This document shows, piece by piece, positions 1 through 8,244 of a stretch of DNA of 64,000 bases (position 1 is the stretch's first letter; the number at the start of each line of letters is the position of its first letter). The translations under genes and the position numbers were made by a program. A model generated the notes under the pieces. It made no database searches and was not told where the DNA came from. It saw only the letters and a program-made list of their open reading frames with translations. The stretch is from Serratia nevei (GTDB lineage Bacteria; Pseudomonadota; Gammaproteobacteria; Enterobacterales; Enterobacteriaceae), in contig NZ_JAMYWQ010000001.1 of NCBI RefSeq assembly GCF_024160145.1, positions 310,001-374,000 on the forward strand, given 5' to 3'.

Positions 1-769
1 GCACCGCACAGCCGGAGTCGGCCTGGTTGGCCACCACGCCGTCGCGGATCTGCGCATAGAGCACGTACTGGATAAATTTGTCGATGCTGAGCGTCACGTT
101 CGGCGGCGGCACCGGATCCACGCTTTTGAGCACGCCGATCACCGCGCCGCTGCCGTCCTTCTGGTAGACCCGCAGACCGTTTTTGCCCTGCAACAGCGGG
201 TTGAAGCCCAGCTCGATGCCCTCCAGCCCCTGGTTGTCCTGGCCGACGATGCCGATCAGGCCGGCAGCGTCCTGGCCCATCGGATAAAAGCGGCTGAAAT
301 CCTGCTCGGTGCTGACGCCGGTCAGGTGCAGTTTGCTGATGTAGGCGGCGTTGTCGTCCTCCACCTTGCGTGCCAGGTAGACGAAACGCTTATGCGCGTT
401 GCTCTGGATCAGATGCTGCACGTCCGCCAGCGGGATCTTCAGCACGTTGGCCATGCTCTGCCAGCGTTCGTTGCCGGTGTCGGTCTGGGTATCGAGAATG
501 TGTTTCGGATCCAGCACGATATCTTTGGACGACACGCTGACCGCCAGCGCCTCATCGTTGCGATCGGTGATCATGGCGCGGTTGGTCGGCACCACCTGGG
601 TACGGATCGAGCGCTGGTCGGCCTGATCCGCCAGTTGCTGATGTTCCAGCAGTTGCAGGTAGCCGACCCTGAACGCCAACAGGAAAAAACAGACCAGCAT
701 GCCGGCGCAAATCCAGCCGAAACGAACTGTGGAATAGGTTTTACCGCTTTTTTTGGTCGATGGCGCCAC
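1..769 (-). CDS. PBP3 (FtsI)-like transpeptidase paralogue, N-terminal part
   Basis: Class B penicillin-binding protein related to the division transpeptidase FtsI. Only the first ~256 residues are in the window; the catalytic transpeptidase domain lies beyond the left edge. The sequence shows a short basic cytoplasmic tail, one membrane anchor (about residues 12-33, WICAGMLVCFFLLAFRVGYL) and the pedestal/dimerisation domain with motifs such as VVPTNRAMITDRN and the QGLEGIELGFNPLLQGKNG stretch typical of FtsI. No ATG is available; the reading frame opens at a GTG, with a weak CAGGG about 12 nt upstream. It lies 107 bp downstream of a PBP2-like gene on the same strand, so the two are probably co-transcribed. 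A stand-alone gene away from the dcw cluster next to a PBP2 homologue argues for a paralogue rather than the essential ftsI. It resembles the PBP3SAL/PBP2SAL alternative PBPs of Salmonella (family knowledge; orthology not proven). Confidence 0.85.
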   Translation of the reverse strand, partial: MAPSTKKSGKTYSTVRFGWICAGMLVCFFLLAFRVGYLQLLEHQQLADQADQRSIRTQVVPTNRAMITDRNDEALAVSVSSKDIVLDPKHILDTQTDTGNERWQSMANVLKIPLADVQHLIQSNAHKRFVYLARKVEDDNAAYISKLHLTGVSTEQDFSRFYPMGQDAAGLIGIVGQDNQGLEGIELGFNPLLQGKNGLRVYQKDGSGAVIGVLKSVDPVPPPNVTLSIDKFIQYVLYAQIRDGVVANQADSGCAV

Positions 770-876
770 TGTTGTGTTAACCCTGCGTTTTTATTCGGTT
801 TATGTTGTTATTTCAGTCTACCTCGCCGGAAATGGTCAGGAGATTGCAGTTTGTAAGAAAGTAAAAACAAACCGCA

Positions 877-2802
877 TCACCGTTGCACATCCGCACTGTC
901 GTTTAACTGCGGTTTACTTTGTGCCATCTCGCCGGGCTGCGGCGCGCTGGCCGGGTCAAAAATATGGTCGAGGATCGCGCGGGCGGTCGGCCCCGCCACC
1001 ACGCCGTCGCCGCCGCCGTTTTCCAAAATCAGCGCCATTGCCACCCGGGGATTTTTGTAGGGCGCGAACAGCGTATAGAAGATGTGATCGCGCAGCCGCA
1101 CCGGGATCATTTTGGCGTTGTAAGTCTGGTTTTGCTTCAGGCTGAACACCTGCGAGGTGCCGGATTTGGCGGCGATCTGGTACGGCGCGGTGTGGAACAG
1201 CTTGTAACCGGTGCCGTTCGGCAAGTTGGCCATGCCGTACATGCCGTTGCGCACGATGCCCCAGTAAGGCGAGCGGGGATCGCCGATCTGCGCCGTTTGC
1301 GCCGGTGGCTGGTAGCGCGTCACCCGGCTGCCCAGCTGCAGCGAATACAGCAGGTGCGGCGTTTTCACCTGGCCGTTGTTGATCAGCGTGGTCAGCGCTT
1401 TCACCATCTGAATCGGCGTCGCCACCCAATACCCCTGACCGATGCCCACCGAAACCGTATCCCCCTGATACCAGCCTTTTTTGTGCACCTCCAGCTTCCA
1501 GTCGCGGCTTGGCAGCACGCCGCGGTACTCTTCGTTCAGATCGATGCCGGTGGACTGGCCGTAGCCAAACTGGCTCAGCCAATGGTGGATACGATCGATG
1601 CCCATCTCATACGCCACCTGATAAAAGAAGGTGTCGGCGGATTCCTCGATCGCTTTGGTGACGTTGAGCATGCCGTGGCCGGTTTTCAGCCAGTCGCGGT
1701 AGCGGCGCTCGGTGCCGGGCAGCGTCCAGGTCGGCGCGCCGAAAAAGGTGGTGGTAGGCGTGATCACCCCGGCGAACAACGCCGAAACGGCCATGTAGGG
1801 CTTCACCGTCGACGCCGGCGGGTACAGGCCCTGAGTGACGCGGTTGATCAGCGGCAGATCGGGGTTGGTCAGCAGCGCCTTATAGGCCTGATAGCCGATG
1901 CCTTTGACGAAAGGATTGGGGTCGTAGCTGGGGCTGGAGACCATCGCCAGGATGCCGCCGTCGCGCGGATCTTCCACCACCACGGCGGCGCGCTGCCCCT
2001 TCAGCACCGATTCGATGTACTGCTGCAACGGCAAATCCAGCGTCAGGTAGATGTTCTTGCCGGCCTTCGGCGGCTGCTCCTTCAGCAGGCGGATCACCCG
2101 TCCGTGGTTATCGACTTCCACCTCCTGATAGCCGGTGGTGCCATGCAGTTCGGACTCGTAATAGGCCTCGATGCCCTGCTTGCCGATGTTGCGATCGGCG
2201 GCATAGTTCTCGCTCAGCCCGGCCTTGTCCAGGCGCTTGAGATCGCTGTCGTTGATCTTCGACACATAGCCCAGCACGTGCGCCAGCTGGGCGCCGTAAG
2301 GATATTCTCGCTGCTGATAGGTATCGATCGTCACCCCGTCGAAACGGTATTGATTGACGGCAAAACGCGCCACCTCGGTGTCGCTCAGCCCGGCTTTGAG
2401 CGTCACCGGCTTGTAGCGGCTGTTGTGGTGCATGTCGTCGCGAAACGCGCTGATGTCCTCCGGCGTCAGAGAGACGATCGGCGTCAGCGCCTGCAACAGC
2501 GCCGCCATGTCGGTGATTTTGCTGGGCGTGACCTCGATACGATACAGTGTCACGTTTCGCACCAGCGGAATGCCGTTGCGATCGAAGATCAGCCCGCGGC
2601 TGGGGGCGATCGGCAGCATCTTGATGTCGTTCTGGTTGGAGCGCGTCTGGTAAAAGCCATGCTGGCGTATTTGCAGCCGGTAGAGGTTGACGATCAGCGC
2701 GCCGAAACAGACCACCACCAGCGCCAGCGCCACGCCTGCCCGGCGGATAAACAGCCTCTCTTCCGCAGAGTGGTCGCGAATTTTTTCTTTTAACAGGGCC
2801 AT
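877..2802 (-). CDS. PBP2 (MrdA)-like transpeptidase paralogue
   Basis: Class B penicillin-binding protein of the PBP2 type (641 aa; E. coli MrdA is 633 aa), which cross-links peptidoglycan from the outer face of the inner membrane, normally with RodA during elongation. Visible features are an N-terminal anchor (about residues 22-43), the pedestal motif PSRGLIFDRNGIPLVRN, the acyl-serine motif PASTVKPYM with Ser331 (Ser330 in E. coli PBP2) and the KSGT motif in AAKSGTSQVF near residue 550. The genomic setting is not the mrdA-mrdB operon: no rodA, rlpA or dacA is adjacent, and the next gene downstream is a PBP3-like protein. This suggests a secondary, condition-specific PBP2, as described for PBP2SAL in Salmonella. 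The start is ATG with AAGG about 14 nt upstream. Confidence 0.9.
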   Translation of the reverse strand: MALLKEKIRDHSAEERLFIRRAGVALALVVVCFGALIVNLYRLQIRQHGFYQTRSNQNDIKMLPIAPSRGLIFDRNGIPLVRNVTLYRIEVTPSKITDMAALLQALTPIVSLTPEDISAFRDDMHHNSRYKPVTLKAGLSDTEVARFAVNQYRFDGVTIDTYQQREYPYGAQLAHVLGYVSKINDSDLKRLDKAGLSENYAADRNIGKQGIEAYYESELHGTTGYQEVEVDNHGRVIRLLKEQPPKAGKNIYLTLDLPLQQYIESVLKGQRAAVVVEDPRDGGILAMVSSPSYDPNPFVKGIGYQAYKALLTNPDLPLINRVTQGLYPPASTVKPYMAVSALFAGVITPTTTFFGAPTWTLPGTERRYRDWLKTGHGMLNVTKAIEESADTFFYQVAYEMGIDRIHHWLSQFGYGQSTGIDLNEEYRGVLPSRDWKLEVHKKGWYQGDTVSVGIGQGYWVATPIQMVKALTTLINNGQVKTPHLLYSLQLGSRVTRYQPPAQTAQIGDPRSPYWGIVRNGMYGMANLPNGTGYKLFHTAPYQIAAKSGTSQVFSLKQNQTYNAKMIPVRLRDHIFYTLFAPYKNPRVAMALILENGGGDGVVAGPTARAILDHIFDPASAPQPGEMAQSKPQLNDSADVQR

Positions 2803-3003
2803 GCGGTGCCGATACCTTTTGCGTCACATTTCCCCGTAAAATCAGGGAACTGAAAAGCCGGCAAGCATAGCGTTATCGGGCGCGTTGCCCCATGAAAAGG
2901 TTGCTAATGAAATGGCAGAACTGTTTCAGCATATTGGAATGTTACCGCCGGCGTTTTTTTCACCACGCTCCCCATTGAGCCGCCGTTCACCCCAATGCTA
3001 CAA

Positions 3004-3019
3004 TGTGATCTGAATCACA
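3004..3019 (+). promoter_or_regulatory. Near-consensus CRP (cAMP receptor protein) site
   Basis: TGTGATCTGAATCACA is a perfect TGTGA-N6-TCACA palindrome flanked by AA and TT, matching the enterobacterial CRP consensus closely. It lies 79-94 bp upstream of the yjcB-like start codon, within the 295 bp between that gene and the divergent PBP2-like gene. It could control either gene; distance and orientation favour yjcB. The rest of this intergenic stretch shows no gene. Confidence 0.75.
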
Positions 3020-3097
3020 TTATTCCCGTTATTCCCCCCGCATTTCCCTGTCGGCGCCCTGCCGCATGCGGCTTTTTGTTACATAGGATCGAGTTCG

Positions 3098-3379
3098 ATG
3101 AGTGCCATTGCCACCGGTTTAGTCATGATGCGCTGGGAGTTGCTGAGCGCCGTGATGATGTTCTTCGCCAGCCAGTTAAACGTTGTTTGCCGTAAAACCA
3201 GCCGCAACGGCATGGCGTTCATGTTCAGCAGCCTGGGCCTGTTTACCGCCTGCTGGTTCGTGATGGGCCTGATGGGCATCCACCTTACCCTGGAAGCCTT
3301 CACCCAATTCTGGTCTTCGGCCTGGGATCGCTACGTGGACGTGGTCAGCACCATGCCGGTCGATTGGCCGATGCCGTAA
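3098..3379 (+). CDS. yjcB: YjcB-family small membrane protein
   Basis: A 93-residue protein of unknown function. It aligns by eye with E. coli YjcB over its full length, including MRWELLSAVMMFFAS near the start, the central ACWFVMGLMGI segment and a WP-containing C-terminus. It has two hydrophobic segments (about residues 10-26 and 38-62), so it is probably an inner-membrane protein with two helices. It is a single gene with a strong CRP-type site upstream and a GC-rich hairpin 10 bp after its stop, so it is likely monocistronic and catabolite-responsive. The function of the family is not known. Confidence 0.8.
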   Translation: MSAIATGLVMMRWELLSAVMMFFASQLNVVCRKTSRNGMAFMFSSLGLFTACWFVMGLMGIHLTLEAFTQFWSSAWDRYVDVVSTMPVDWPMP

Positions 3380-3389
3380 TCTCGCCGCA

Positions 3390-3411
3390 GGGGCGGCGCA
3401 CCGGCCGCCCC
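3390..3411. terminator. GC-rich hairpin between convergent genes
   Basis: GGGGCGGC, a 6-nt loop, then GCCGCCCC: a perfect 8-bp stem between the yjcB-like gene and the convergent marR-family gene. Neither side has a clear T-run, so it may act as a bidirectional but weak intrinsic terminator. Confidence 0.5.
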
Positions 3412-3416
3412 GCCGA

Positions 3417-3866
3417 TTATTCCGTTTCCGTTGACGGCGCCGCCGCCAGCCGCGCCATCAAGGCCCCCGCTTCAATCAACAGCGCCTGCTCCCGCTCCGT
3501 TAAACAGCTCTCCATCGCCGCCAGCAGCCACGCTTCGCGTCGGCTGCGGCTTTGCTGCAGCAGGCCCAGCCCGGCGGGCGTCAGGCGCACCCGCACCCGG
3601 CGTTTGTCTTCGGCGTCCGGCGTACGCACCAGCAAACCATCGGCCTCCAGCTCACGCAAGGCGGCCGCCAGGTTAGAGGAGCGCATGCGCTCCGATTCCG
3701 CCAGCAGCGACGGCGTCGCCTCGCCGCCGTGGCGATCGATAGCCCCCAACAGCATCAGCTGTGCCCAGGATTTTTCGTCGCTGCGCGATTCGCGCCGTAA
3801 ACGGCGCACCAGCGACATTAACTGCGTGCGCAGCAGCGTCACGTCTTCAGGGTGATCTTTTTTCAT
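3417..3866 (-). CDS. MarR-family transcriptional regulator
   Basis: A MarR-type winged-helix repressor of about 149 residues. The DNA-binding core is seen in LLAESERMRSSNLAAALRE followed by the wing region ADGLLVRTPDAEDKRRVRVRLT. The DxRxxRVxLT-type wing motif is diagnostic of the family. Earlier in-frame TTG and GTG codons exist, but the ATG starting MKKDHPED is the natural start. It is divergent from an MdtG-type efflux gene across an AT-rich 239-bp region holding an inverted repeat, so it probably represses that transporter and itself and is released by a small lipophilic or phenolic ligand. The ligand is unknown. Confidence 0.85.
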   Translation of the reverse strand: MKKDHPEDVTLLRTQLMSLVRRLRRESRSDEKSWAQLMLLGAIDRHGGEATPSLLAESERMRSSNLAAALRELEADGLLVRTPDAEDKRRVRVRLTPAGLGLLQQSRSRREAWLLAAMESCLTEREQALLIEAGALMARLAAAPSTETE

Positions 3867-3965
3867 TGGCACCAATCTAGCATTCAGTTTATCCCTGCTT
3901 TCACACCGCCGGATCGCGCGGTCACCGCGCCGCTCTGGCTTAACCTAGTTACCTATGATAATATA

Positions 3966-3981
3966 GCTATTAATATATAGC
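3966..3981. promoter_or_regulatory. Candidate MarR operator (inverted repeat)
   Basis: GCTAT-N6-ATAGC inside a very AT-rich run of the marR/mdtG divergent promoter region. The position and dyad symmetry suit a MarR-dimer operator; there is no direct evidence that this regulator binds it. Confidence 0.35.
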
Positions 3982-4105
3982 AAAAAAGACACTGCATCGG
4001 CAGGGTTACGTTTGCTCACGCATTTGCCCCTCGCCGATTAATTTGCAGTGTTATTATTATTTTGCTTAATAAATCCCTCCTTATTCAACGTGGTACGGTA
4101 AGCCG

Positions 4106-5305
4106 ATGGAAGCGTGGAAAGTCAATCTGATCTCGGTCTGGCTCGGGTGTTTCTTCACCGGGCTGGCGATGAGCCAAATCCTCCCTTTTCTGCCGCTGTA
4201 CGTCGAACAGCTCGGCGTCAGCGATCACCAATCCCTCAGCCTGTGGTCCGGGCTGGTGTTCAGCGGCACCTTTTTGGTCTCGGCGGTGGTGTCGCCGCTG
4301 TGGGGCAGCCTGGCCGACCGCAAAGGCCGCAAGCTGATGCTGCTGCGCGCCTCGCTGGGCATGGCGATCGTCATCGCGCTGCAGGGGCTGGCCACCAACG
4401 TCTGGCAGCTGTTCGCGCTGCGCGCCCTGATGGGGCTGACGTCCGGCTATATTCCCAACGCCATGGCGCTGGTCGCCTCGCAGGCGCCGCGCGATAAAAG
4501 CGGTTGGGCGCTGGGCACGCTCTCCACCGGGCAGATCTCCGGCGTGATCGCCGGGCCGCTGCTCGGCGGGCTGATGGCCGATCATCTGGGGCTACGGGTG
4601 GTGTTTTTCGTCACCGCCGGGCTGATGTTCGTCAGCTTCCTGGTCACGCTGTTCCTGATTAAAGAGCGGCGCATCACGGTGAAAAAAGCGGATCAGCTGA
4701 GCGGCAAGGCGGTGTTCCGTTCGCTGCCCTACCCGACGCTGATCGTCACCCTGTTCGTTTGTACCCTGATGATCCAGCTGGCCAACTCGTCCATCAGCCC
4801 GATCCTGACGCTGTTCATCCGCGAGCTGTCCGGCGACGTCAGCAATATCGCCTTTGTCAGCGGCATGATCGCCGCCGTGCCCGGCATCGCGGCGCTGATC
4901 TCGGCGCCGCGCCTCGGGCGGCTCGGCGATCGCATCGGCACCGCGCGCATCCTGATCGCCGCGCTGCTGTTCACCACCGGCCTGTTCGCCGTGATGGCCT
5001 GGGTCAATACGCCGCTGCAGCTGGGCATTCTGCGCTTTCTGCTGGGTTTTGCCGACGGCGCGCTGATGCCGGCGGTGCAGGCGCTGCTGCTGAAGTATTC
5101 CTCCGATCAGGTAACCGGACGCATCTTCGGCTATAACCAATCCTTTATGTACCTGGGCAACGTGGTTGGCCCGCTGCTGGGATCGGGCATTTCGGCGATG
5201 ATGGGGTTCCGCTGGGTGTTCGCGGTGACGGCGGTGTTGGTGCTGTTCAATGCACTGCAGCTGCGCCATCAGTTCAAAAAAGTAGAGAGTCAGCGCGCGG
5301 GATAA
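4106..5305 (+). CDS. mdtG: MdtG-type MFS multidrug efflux transporter
   Basis: Major facilitator drug:proton antiporter of 399 residues (E. coli MdtG 408 aa), with 12 predicted membrane helices. Long stretches match Mdt[21 protein letters not shown], the motif A loop [31 protein letters not shown], the central [18 protein letters not shown] and [14 protein letters not shown]. MdtG in E. coli confers modest resistance to fosfomycin and deoxycholate when overproduced. This copy is divergent from a MarR repressor, unlike the E. coli gene, so induction by an aromatic or lipophilic compound is likely. There is no strong ribosome-binding site ahead of the ATG. It could be a paralogue rather than the strict orthologue. 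Confidence 0.8.
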   Translation: MEAWKVNLISVWLGCFFTGLAMSQILPFLPLYVEQLGVSDHQSLSLWSGLVFSGTFLVSAVVSPLWGSLADRKGRKLMLLRASLGMAIVIALQGLATNVWQLFALRALMGLTSGYIPNAMALVASQAPRDKSGWALGTLSTGQISGVIAGPLLGGLMADHLGLRVVFFVTAGLMFVSFLVTLFLIKERRITVKKADQLSGKAVFRSLPYPTLIVTLFVCTLMIQLANSSISPILTLFIRELSGDVSNIAFVSGMIAAVPGIAALISAPRLGRLGDRIGTARILIAALLFTTGLFAVMAWVNTPLQLGILRFLLGFADGALMPAVQALLLKYSSDQVTGRIFGYNQSFMYLGNVVGPLLGSGISAMMGFRWVFAVTAVLVLFNALQLRHQFKKVESQRAG

Positions 5306-5329
5306 CGGGGAATGCGGGGAAACGCCTCA

Positions 5330-5374
5330 GGCAGTGGTGGGACAATGACGCCCATCAACCGTGCCACCACTGCC
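5330..5374. repeat. 11-bp perfect inverted repeat downstream of mdtG-like gene
   Basis: GGCAGTGGTGG at 5330-5340 and CCACCACTGCC at 5364-5374 form a perfect dyad with a 23-nt loop, 25 bp after the transporter stop codon. It may be a 3'-end structure or terminator; there is no T-run. Confidence 0.45.
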
Positions 5375-5450
5375 AAAGGCGGCCGTAGCCTACTCGACGC
5401 GGCGATCGTTTGGTATTTATGTAAGTAAATAAAGTGTTGCGGGCATGTTG

Positions 5451-5470
5451 AGGGCCGCCGCAGCGGCCCT
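5451..5470. terminator. Hairpin after the NTF2-like gene
   Basis: AGGGCCGC-CGCA-GCGGCCCT gives an 8-bp perfect stem, 6 bp beyond the stop of the minus-strand gene ending at 5477. It is probably the end of the Fur-box operon, although a U-tract is not evident. Confidence 0.5.
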
Positions 5471-5476
5471 TGCAGA

Positions 5477-5968
5477 TCAGAACATGGTATTGTCGTTGGC
5501 CGATTTTTCCGGCACATCCTGATTGACGTCCCAATGTTCGGTGATTTTCCCCTGATCGTTCACCCGATAAATATCCACGCTGGCGGTGCCGCGATCCTGC
5601 GGGTTATTTTGGTATTTGACGTGAACATAGACCAGATCGCCGTTGACCGCGCTGCGGTATATTTTGGCGCTGTACTGCGGATTGTCTTTAAAGGTCTGGC
5701 TGAAGAAATCCAGGAACGGTTTGATGCCGTCGCCGACGAACGGGTTATGCTGCCTGTAGTTTTCCACAATCAGCTTCTGGGCCACGCCGATGTCGTGGCG
5801 ATTGAAGAAGCCCGCATACAGATCTTCCACCACCTTCAGCTTTTGCTGAGCATGATGGTAGCCGCCTTTGCCGGCCGATCTTTGCGACGCCGCCTGATCC
5901 GTTGACAACGCAGGGTAACTCGCCAGCAAGCCGCCGACGATCGCACAGGCGATCAATGCCTTTTTCAT
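5477..5968 (-). CDS. Secreted NTF2/SnoaL-like protein
   Basis: A 163-residue exported protein with an N-terminal signal peptide (MKKALIACAIVGGLLASYPALS, cleavage around residue 22) followed by a SnoaL/NTF2-like alpha+beta-barrel domain. Family signatures are VVEDLYAGFFNRHDIGVAQKL and ENYRQHNPFVGDGIKPF, then VKYQNNPQDRGTASVDIYRV and ITEHWDVNQDVP. Such folds include polyketide cyclases, dehydratases and ring isomerases; the reaction here cannot be told from sequence. It begins 9 bp after the stop of the MoaF-like gene, with AAGGAG 7 nt before the ATG, so the two form an operon behind a Fur-like box. Both products are exported. Confidence 0.8.
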   Translation of the reverse strand: MKKALIACAIVGGLLASYPALSTDQAASQRSAGKGGYHHAQQKLKVVEDLYAGFFNRHDIGVAQKLIVENYRQHNPFVGDGIKPFLDFFSQTFKDNPQYSAKIYRSAVNGDLVYVHVKYQNNPQDRGTASVDIYRVNDQGKITEHWDVNQDVPEKSANDNTMF

Positions 5969-5977
5969 AAACGCTCC

Positions 5978-6430
5978 TTATTTCCCTGACTGGCCTACGA
6001 TTTTCAGCTGCCCTTTCAGATGGGTGAAGCTGCCGTCCTTGGCGGCGATGTTGGTGTACACCTCGCCGCGCTCAAAGTCCTCGATATGCGTCACGTTGTC
6101 GCCGGACTGAGGTTCGTGCCAATAGACCATATAGACCTTCGGCCGAATCTCCACCGCAGTGTATTGCACGGTGTCGGTGATGCCCTGCGACGCCTCGCCG
6201 ATACCGGTGAAGGTCATGGTCTTGTCATCGGTAAAATCCAGCTTGAAGGCGAAATCGCCGAAGGTCACCTGCACCACTTTACCGACCGCAATGAACTGCC
6301 CGTGTTTTTCCGTCATCGTTGCCGCCTTACTGTTTGTCAGGGAGGGTTGCGCCGCCGTAGCGGCGGGCAATGCCAGGGGGAAAGTCAGGGCTATCGCCAG
6401 CGCGGTGCCCGTTCGCTTCACTGTTTTCAT
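5978..6430 (-). CDS. Secreted MoaF-like (calycin-type) protein
   Basis: A 150-residue protein with a signal peptide (MKTVKRTGTALAIALTFPLALPAATA) and a MoaF-like beta-barrel domain. The pattern FAFKLDFTDDKTMTFTG followed by DTVQYTAVEIRPKVYMVYWHE is typical of MoaF-related and phenolic-acid-decarboxylase-like lipocalin folds. Its biochemical role is unknown; the name comes from the Klebsiella monoamine regulon. It is the first gene of a two-gene operon with the downstream NTF2-like gene, and a Fur-type site sits 24-42 bp upstream of its start. AAGGAGAAGG precedes the ATG. The pairing suggests that the two exported domains act on one small aromatic or polyketide-like substrate; that is inference. 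Confidence 0.75.
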   Translation of the reverse strand: MKTVKRTGTALAIALTFPLALPAATAAQPSLTNSKAATMTEKHGQFIAVGKVVQVTFGDFAFKLDFTDDKTMTFTGIGEASQGITDTVQYTAVEIRPKVYMVYWHEPQSGDNVTHIEDFERGEVYTNIAAKDGSFTHLKGQLKIVGQSGK

Positions 6431-6453
6431 CGTTCCTTCTCCTTTCCGTGGTT

Positions 6454-6472
6454 GAAAACGAGAATCATTATT
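6454..6472 (-). promoter_or_regulatory. Fur box
   Basis: The 19 bases at 6454-6472 (GAAAACGAGAATCATTATT) match the Fur consensus GATAATGATAATCATTATC at 14 of 19 positions. The box lies just upstream of the MoaF-like gene, where it would repress the two-gene operon in iron-replete cells. The remaining ~270 bp to the next gene holds no coding sequence I can support. Confidence 0.65.
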
Positions 6473-6740
6473 ATTTCTTAACGATTGGCAGAAATATAAG
6501 AATAATCTCTAATCCTGTCAGGCACCTGGCGGCAAAAAAAGACGGCCGAAAATCGCCACGTAATGGCATGACAATAGCGCGTTCTGGCCATTGGTTTTTA
6601 CGCAATGAACGGAATTACTGCTTTCAGGGAAGGAAATAACTCGGGGATTCGACAGGTCTATAGCGCAGATCGCTTTAAGCTAATGCGTATTTGTTCTTAA
6701 ACCGCCCGCCGCCGGAAGGCGGCGGCGAACGGCGTGGCGT

Positions 6741-7175
6741 TTACCGCAGCCAGGGCGTATGGGTGACGCCCACCAGCAATCCTTCCGGGCTGAGCAAACG
6801 GGTAACGCTCTGCCCCCACGGCTCTTCGCGGTTGGCGACCAACAGCCGATAACCGCGCTCGATCAGCCCCTGGGTGGCGGCCGCCATGTCGGCCACGTCG
6901 AACTCGATCCACGCCTGTGGCACCGCGAGATCCGCCGGCCAGCGATCGTCGCCAAAGCAGGACTGCGCCGCCTGCGCCAGCGGCCACAGGGCGAAATGCT
7001 TCACGCCGTCCAGCGCGCCTTGCTCCGACAGCAGATAGGTTTCGTTGCCCGGCATCGGCTTGAGCGGCAGACCCAGCGCCTCGACATAAAACGCCTTGCT
7101 CTCGTCACTCCCACGCGTGATGGGCCCGAATCCGGCGACAAACAACACGCCCAGCCCGGCAAATTGTTGATCCAT
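6741..7175 (-). CDS. VOC (glyoxalase/bleomycin-resistance) family protein
   Basis: A 144-residue protein with the paired beta-alpha-beta-beta-beta modules of the vicinal oxygen chelate fold. The first module starts LGVLFVAGFGPITRGSDESK and contains FYVEALGLPL; the second contains AWIEFDVADMAAATQGLIERGYRLL and ends in VTRLLSPEGLLVGVTHTPW. Members bind a metal and act as lyases, dioxygenases or drug-sequestering proteins; the substrate is unknown. The start MDQQFAGL is preceded by GGGAG at a good distance and lies 17 bp after an AraC-family gene on the same strand, which probably co-expresses or controls it. Confidence 0.8.
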   Translation of the reverse strand: MDQQFAGLGVLFVAGFGPITRGSDESKAFYVEALGLPLKPMPGNETYLLSEQGALDGVKHFALWPLAQAAQSCFGDDRWPADLAVPQAWIEFDVADMAAATQGLIERGYRLLVANREEPWGQSVTRLLSPEGLLVGVTHTPWLR

Positions 7176-7192
7176 GCTGCACTCCCTTTCGG

Positions 7193-8062
7193 TTAGCGCC
7201 CCTGCCGCACCTGCAGCGGAGCAAATCCATAGGCCGCCTTGAAGCGGTTGCTGAAATGGCTGGCGGAGCTGAAGCCGCACGCCAGCGCGATCTCGGTGAT
7301 CGGCTGTTGGCTGTGCCGCAACAGCTGTTCCGCCCGCTGCAGCCGCGCGCGCATCACAAACTGGTGCGGCGCCAGCCCGGTGGCGTGCTTGAACATGCGG
7401 GCGAAATGGTATTCGCTCAACCCGGCCTGCGCTGCCAGACTCGCCAACAGCAAAGGCCGATCGAGGTGGTTTTCGATATATTCCCGCACCCGCCTGGCCA
7501 CCGCAGGCGCCAGGCCGCCCCGCGCCTGCGGCAGTTTCCACTGCAGCTGGCTGTAACGCTGGATCAGATGCGACATCAGCAGGTTAGACGCGCTGCTGAG
7601 CGCCAGCAGATTGGCGCTGTCCCGCCAGTCGCAGTTGAGCAAAAACTGGCGATACAGCAGCGTGATCTGCGGATCTTCGCCGAAGCTGCGCGGCTCTACG
7701 TTGATCGCCGCCGGGCTGCGATCCCAGGTCTGCTCCGCCAACTGCCGCAGATGCCCGTCGGTGCAATACAGATGCACGAACGACAGATCGCTGCGCACGT
7801 CCCAGGTAGAGGCGTATTGGCGCGGCATGATGCAGAACCGATCCGGCCCGCCGCCGTTGCGCCAGCCGCCCGGCACCTGCTGGTAGCACTCATAGCCGTC
7901 GGCGACATACAGGCTCAGAGTATGGTGATCGGCGCTTTCCTGCGTGACGCGATCGTTGCAGTTGGACCAGGCGGCCAGCTCCACGCCGGTGCCCAGCAGC
8001 ACGCTGCCGTGCAGCCGCGCCTTGTGCTCACGCAGTGTTTCAAACGCCTGATAGTTGGACAT
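7193..8062 (-). CDS. AraC-family transcriptional regulator
   Basis: A 289-residue AraC/XylS regulator. The C-terminal ~100 residues carry two helix-turn-helix motifs: LASLAAQAGLSEYHFARMFK, and ITEIALACGFSSASHFSNRF followed by KAAYGFAPLQVR. The N-terminal ~170 residues are the ligand-sensing half. The start MSNYQAF is supported by a GGGG stretch just upstream; in-frame codons extend further upstream but would overlap the promoter region. The gene is followed by a VOC-family gene and divergent from an EamA exporter, so a local efflux/detoxification regulon is likely. Confidence 0.88.
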   Translation of the reverse strand: MSNYQAFETLREHKARLHGSVLLGTGVELAAWSNCNDRVTQESADHHTLSLYVADGYECYQQVPGGWRNGGGPDRFCIMPRQYASTWDVRSDLSFVHLYCTDGHLRQLAEQTWDRSPAAINVEPRSFGEDPQITLLYRQFLLNCDWRDSANLLALSSASNLLMSHLIQRYSQLQWKLPQARGGLAPAVARRVREYIENHLDRPLLLASLAAQAGLSEYHFARMFKHATGLAPHQFVMRARLQRAEQLLRHSQQPITEIALACGFSSASHFSNRFKAAYGFAPLQVRQGR

Positions 8063-8244
8063 CGCCGGCCCCGTTGTTCGACATGCCGACAGTGTAAAGA
8101 GTGGCGCCGCCGCATACCAGCCGCCGCCCCGCGCTTTTGGCAAAAAAAAGCGCAAGAATATGCAACTGGGCGCAAAGCGCTGCAAGCGCCGCCGCGCGCC
8201 AAAGCGGATACTGCGCCATCGGTTATTTCGGAGTAACAAATAGA

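Noticed and set aside
919-2793. Long open frame on the plus strand opposite the PBP2-like gene
   Set aside because: It mirrors the third-codon GC bias of the real gene, has no recognisable domain and no ribosome-binding site.
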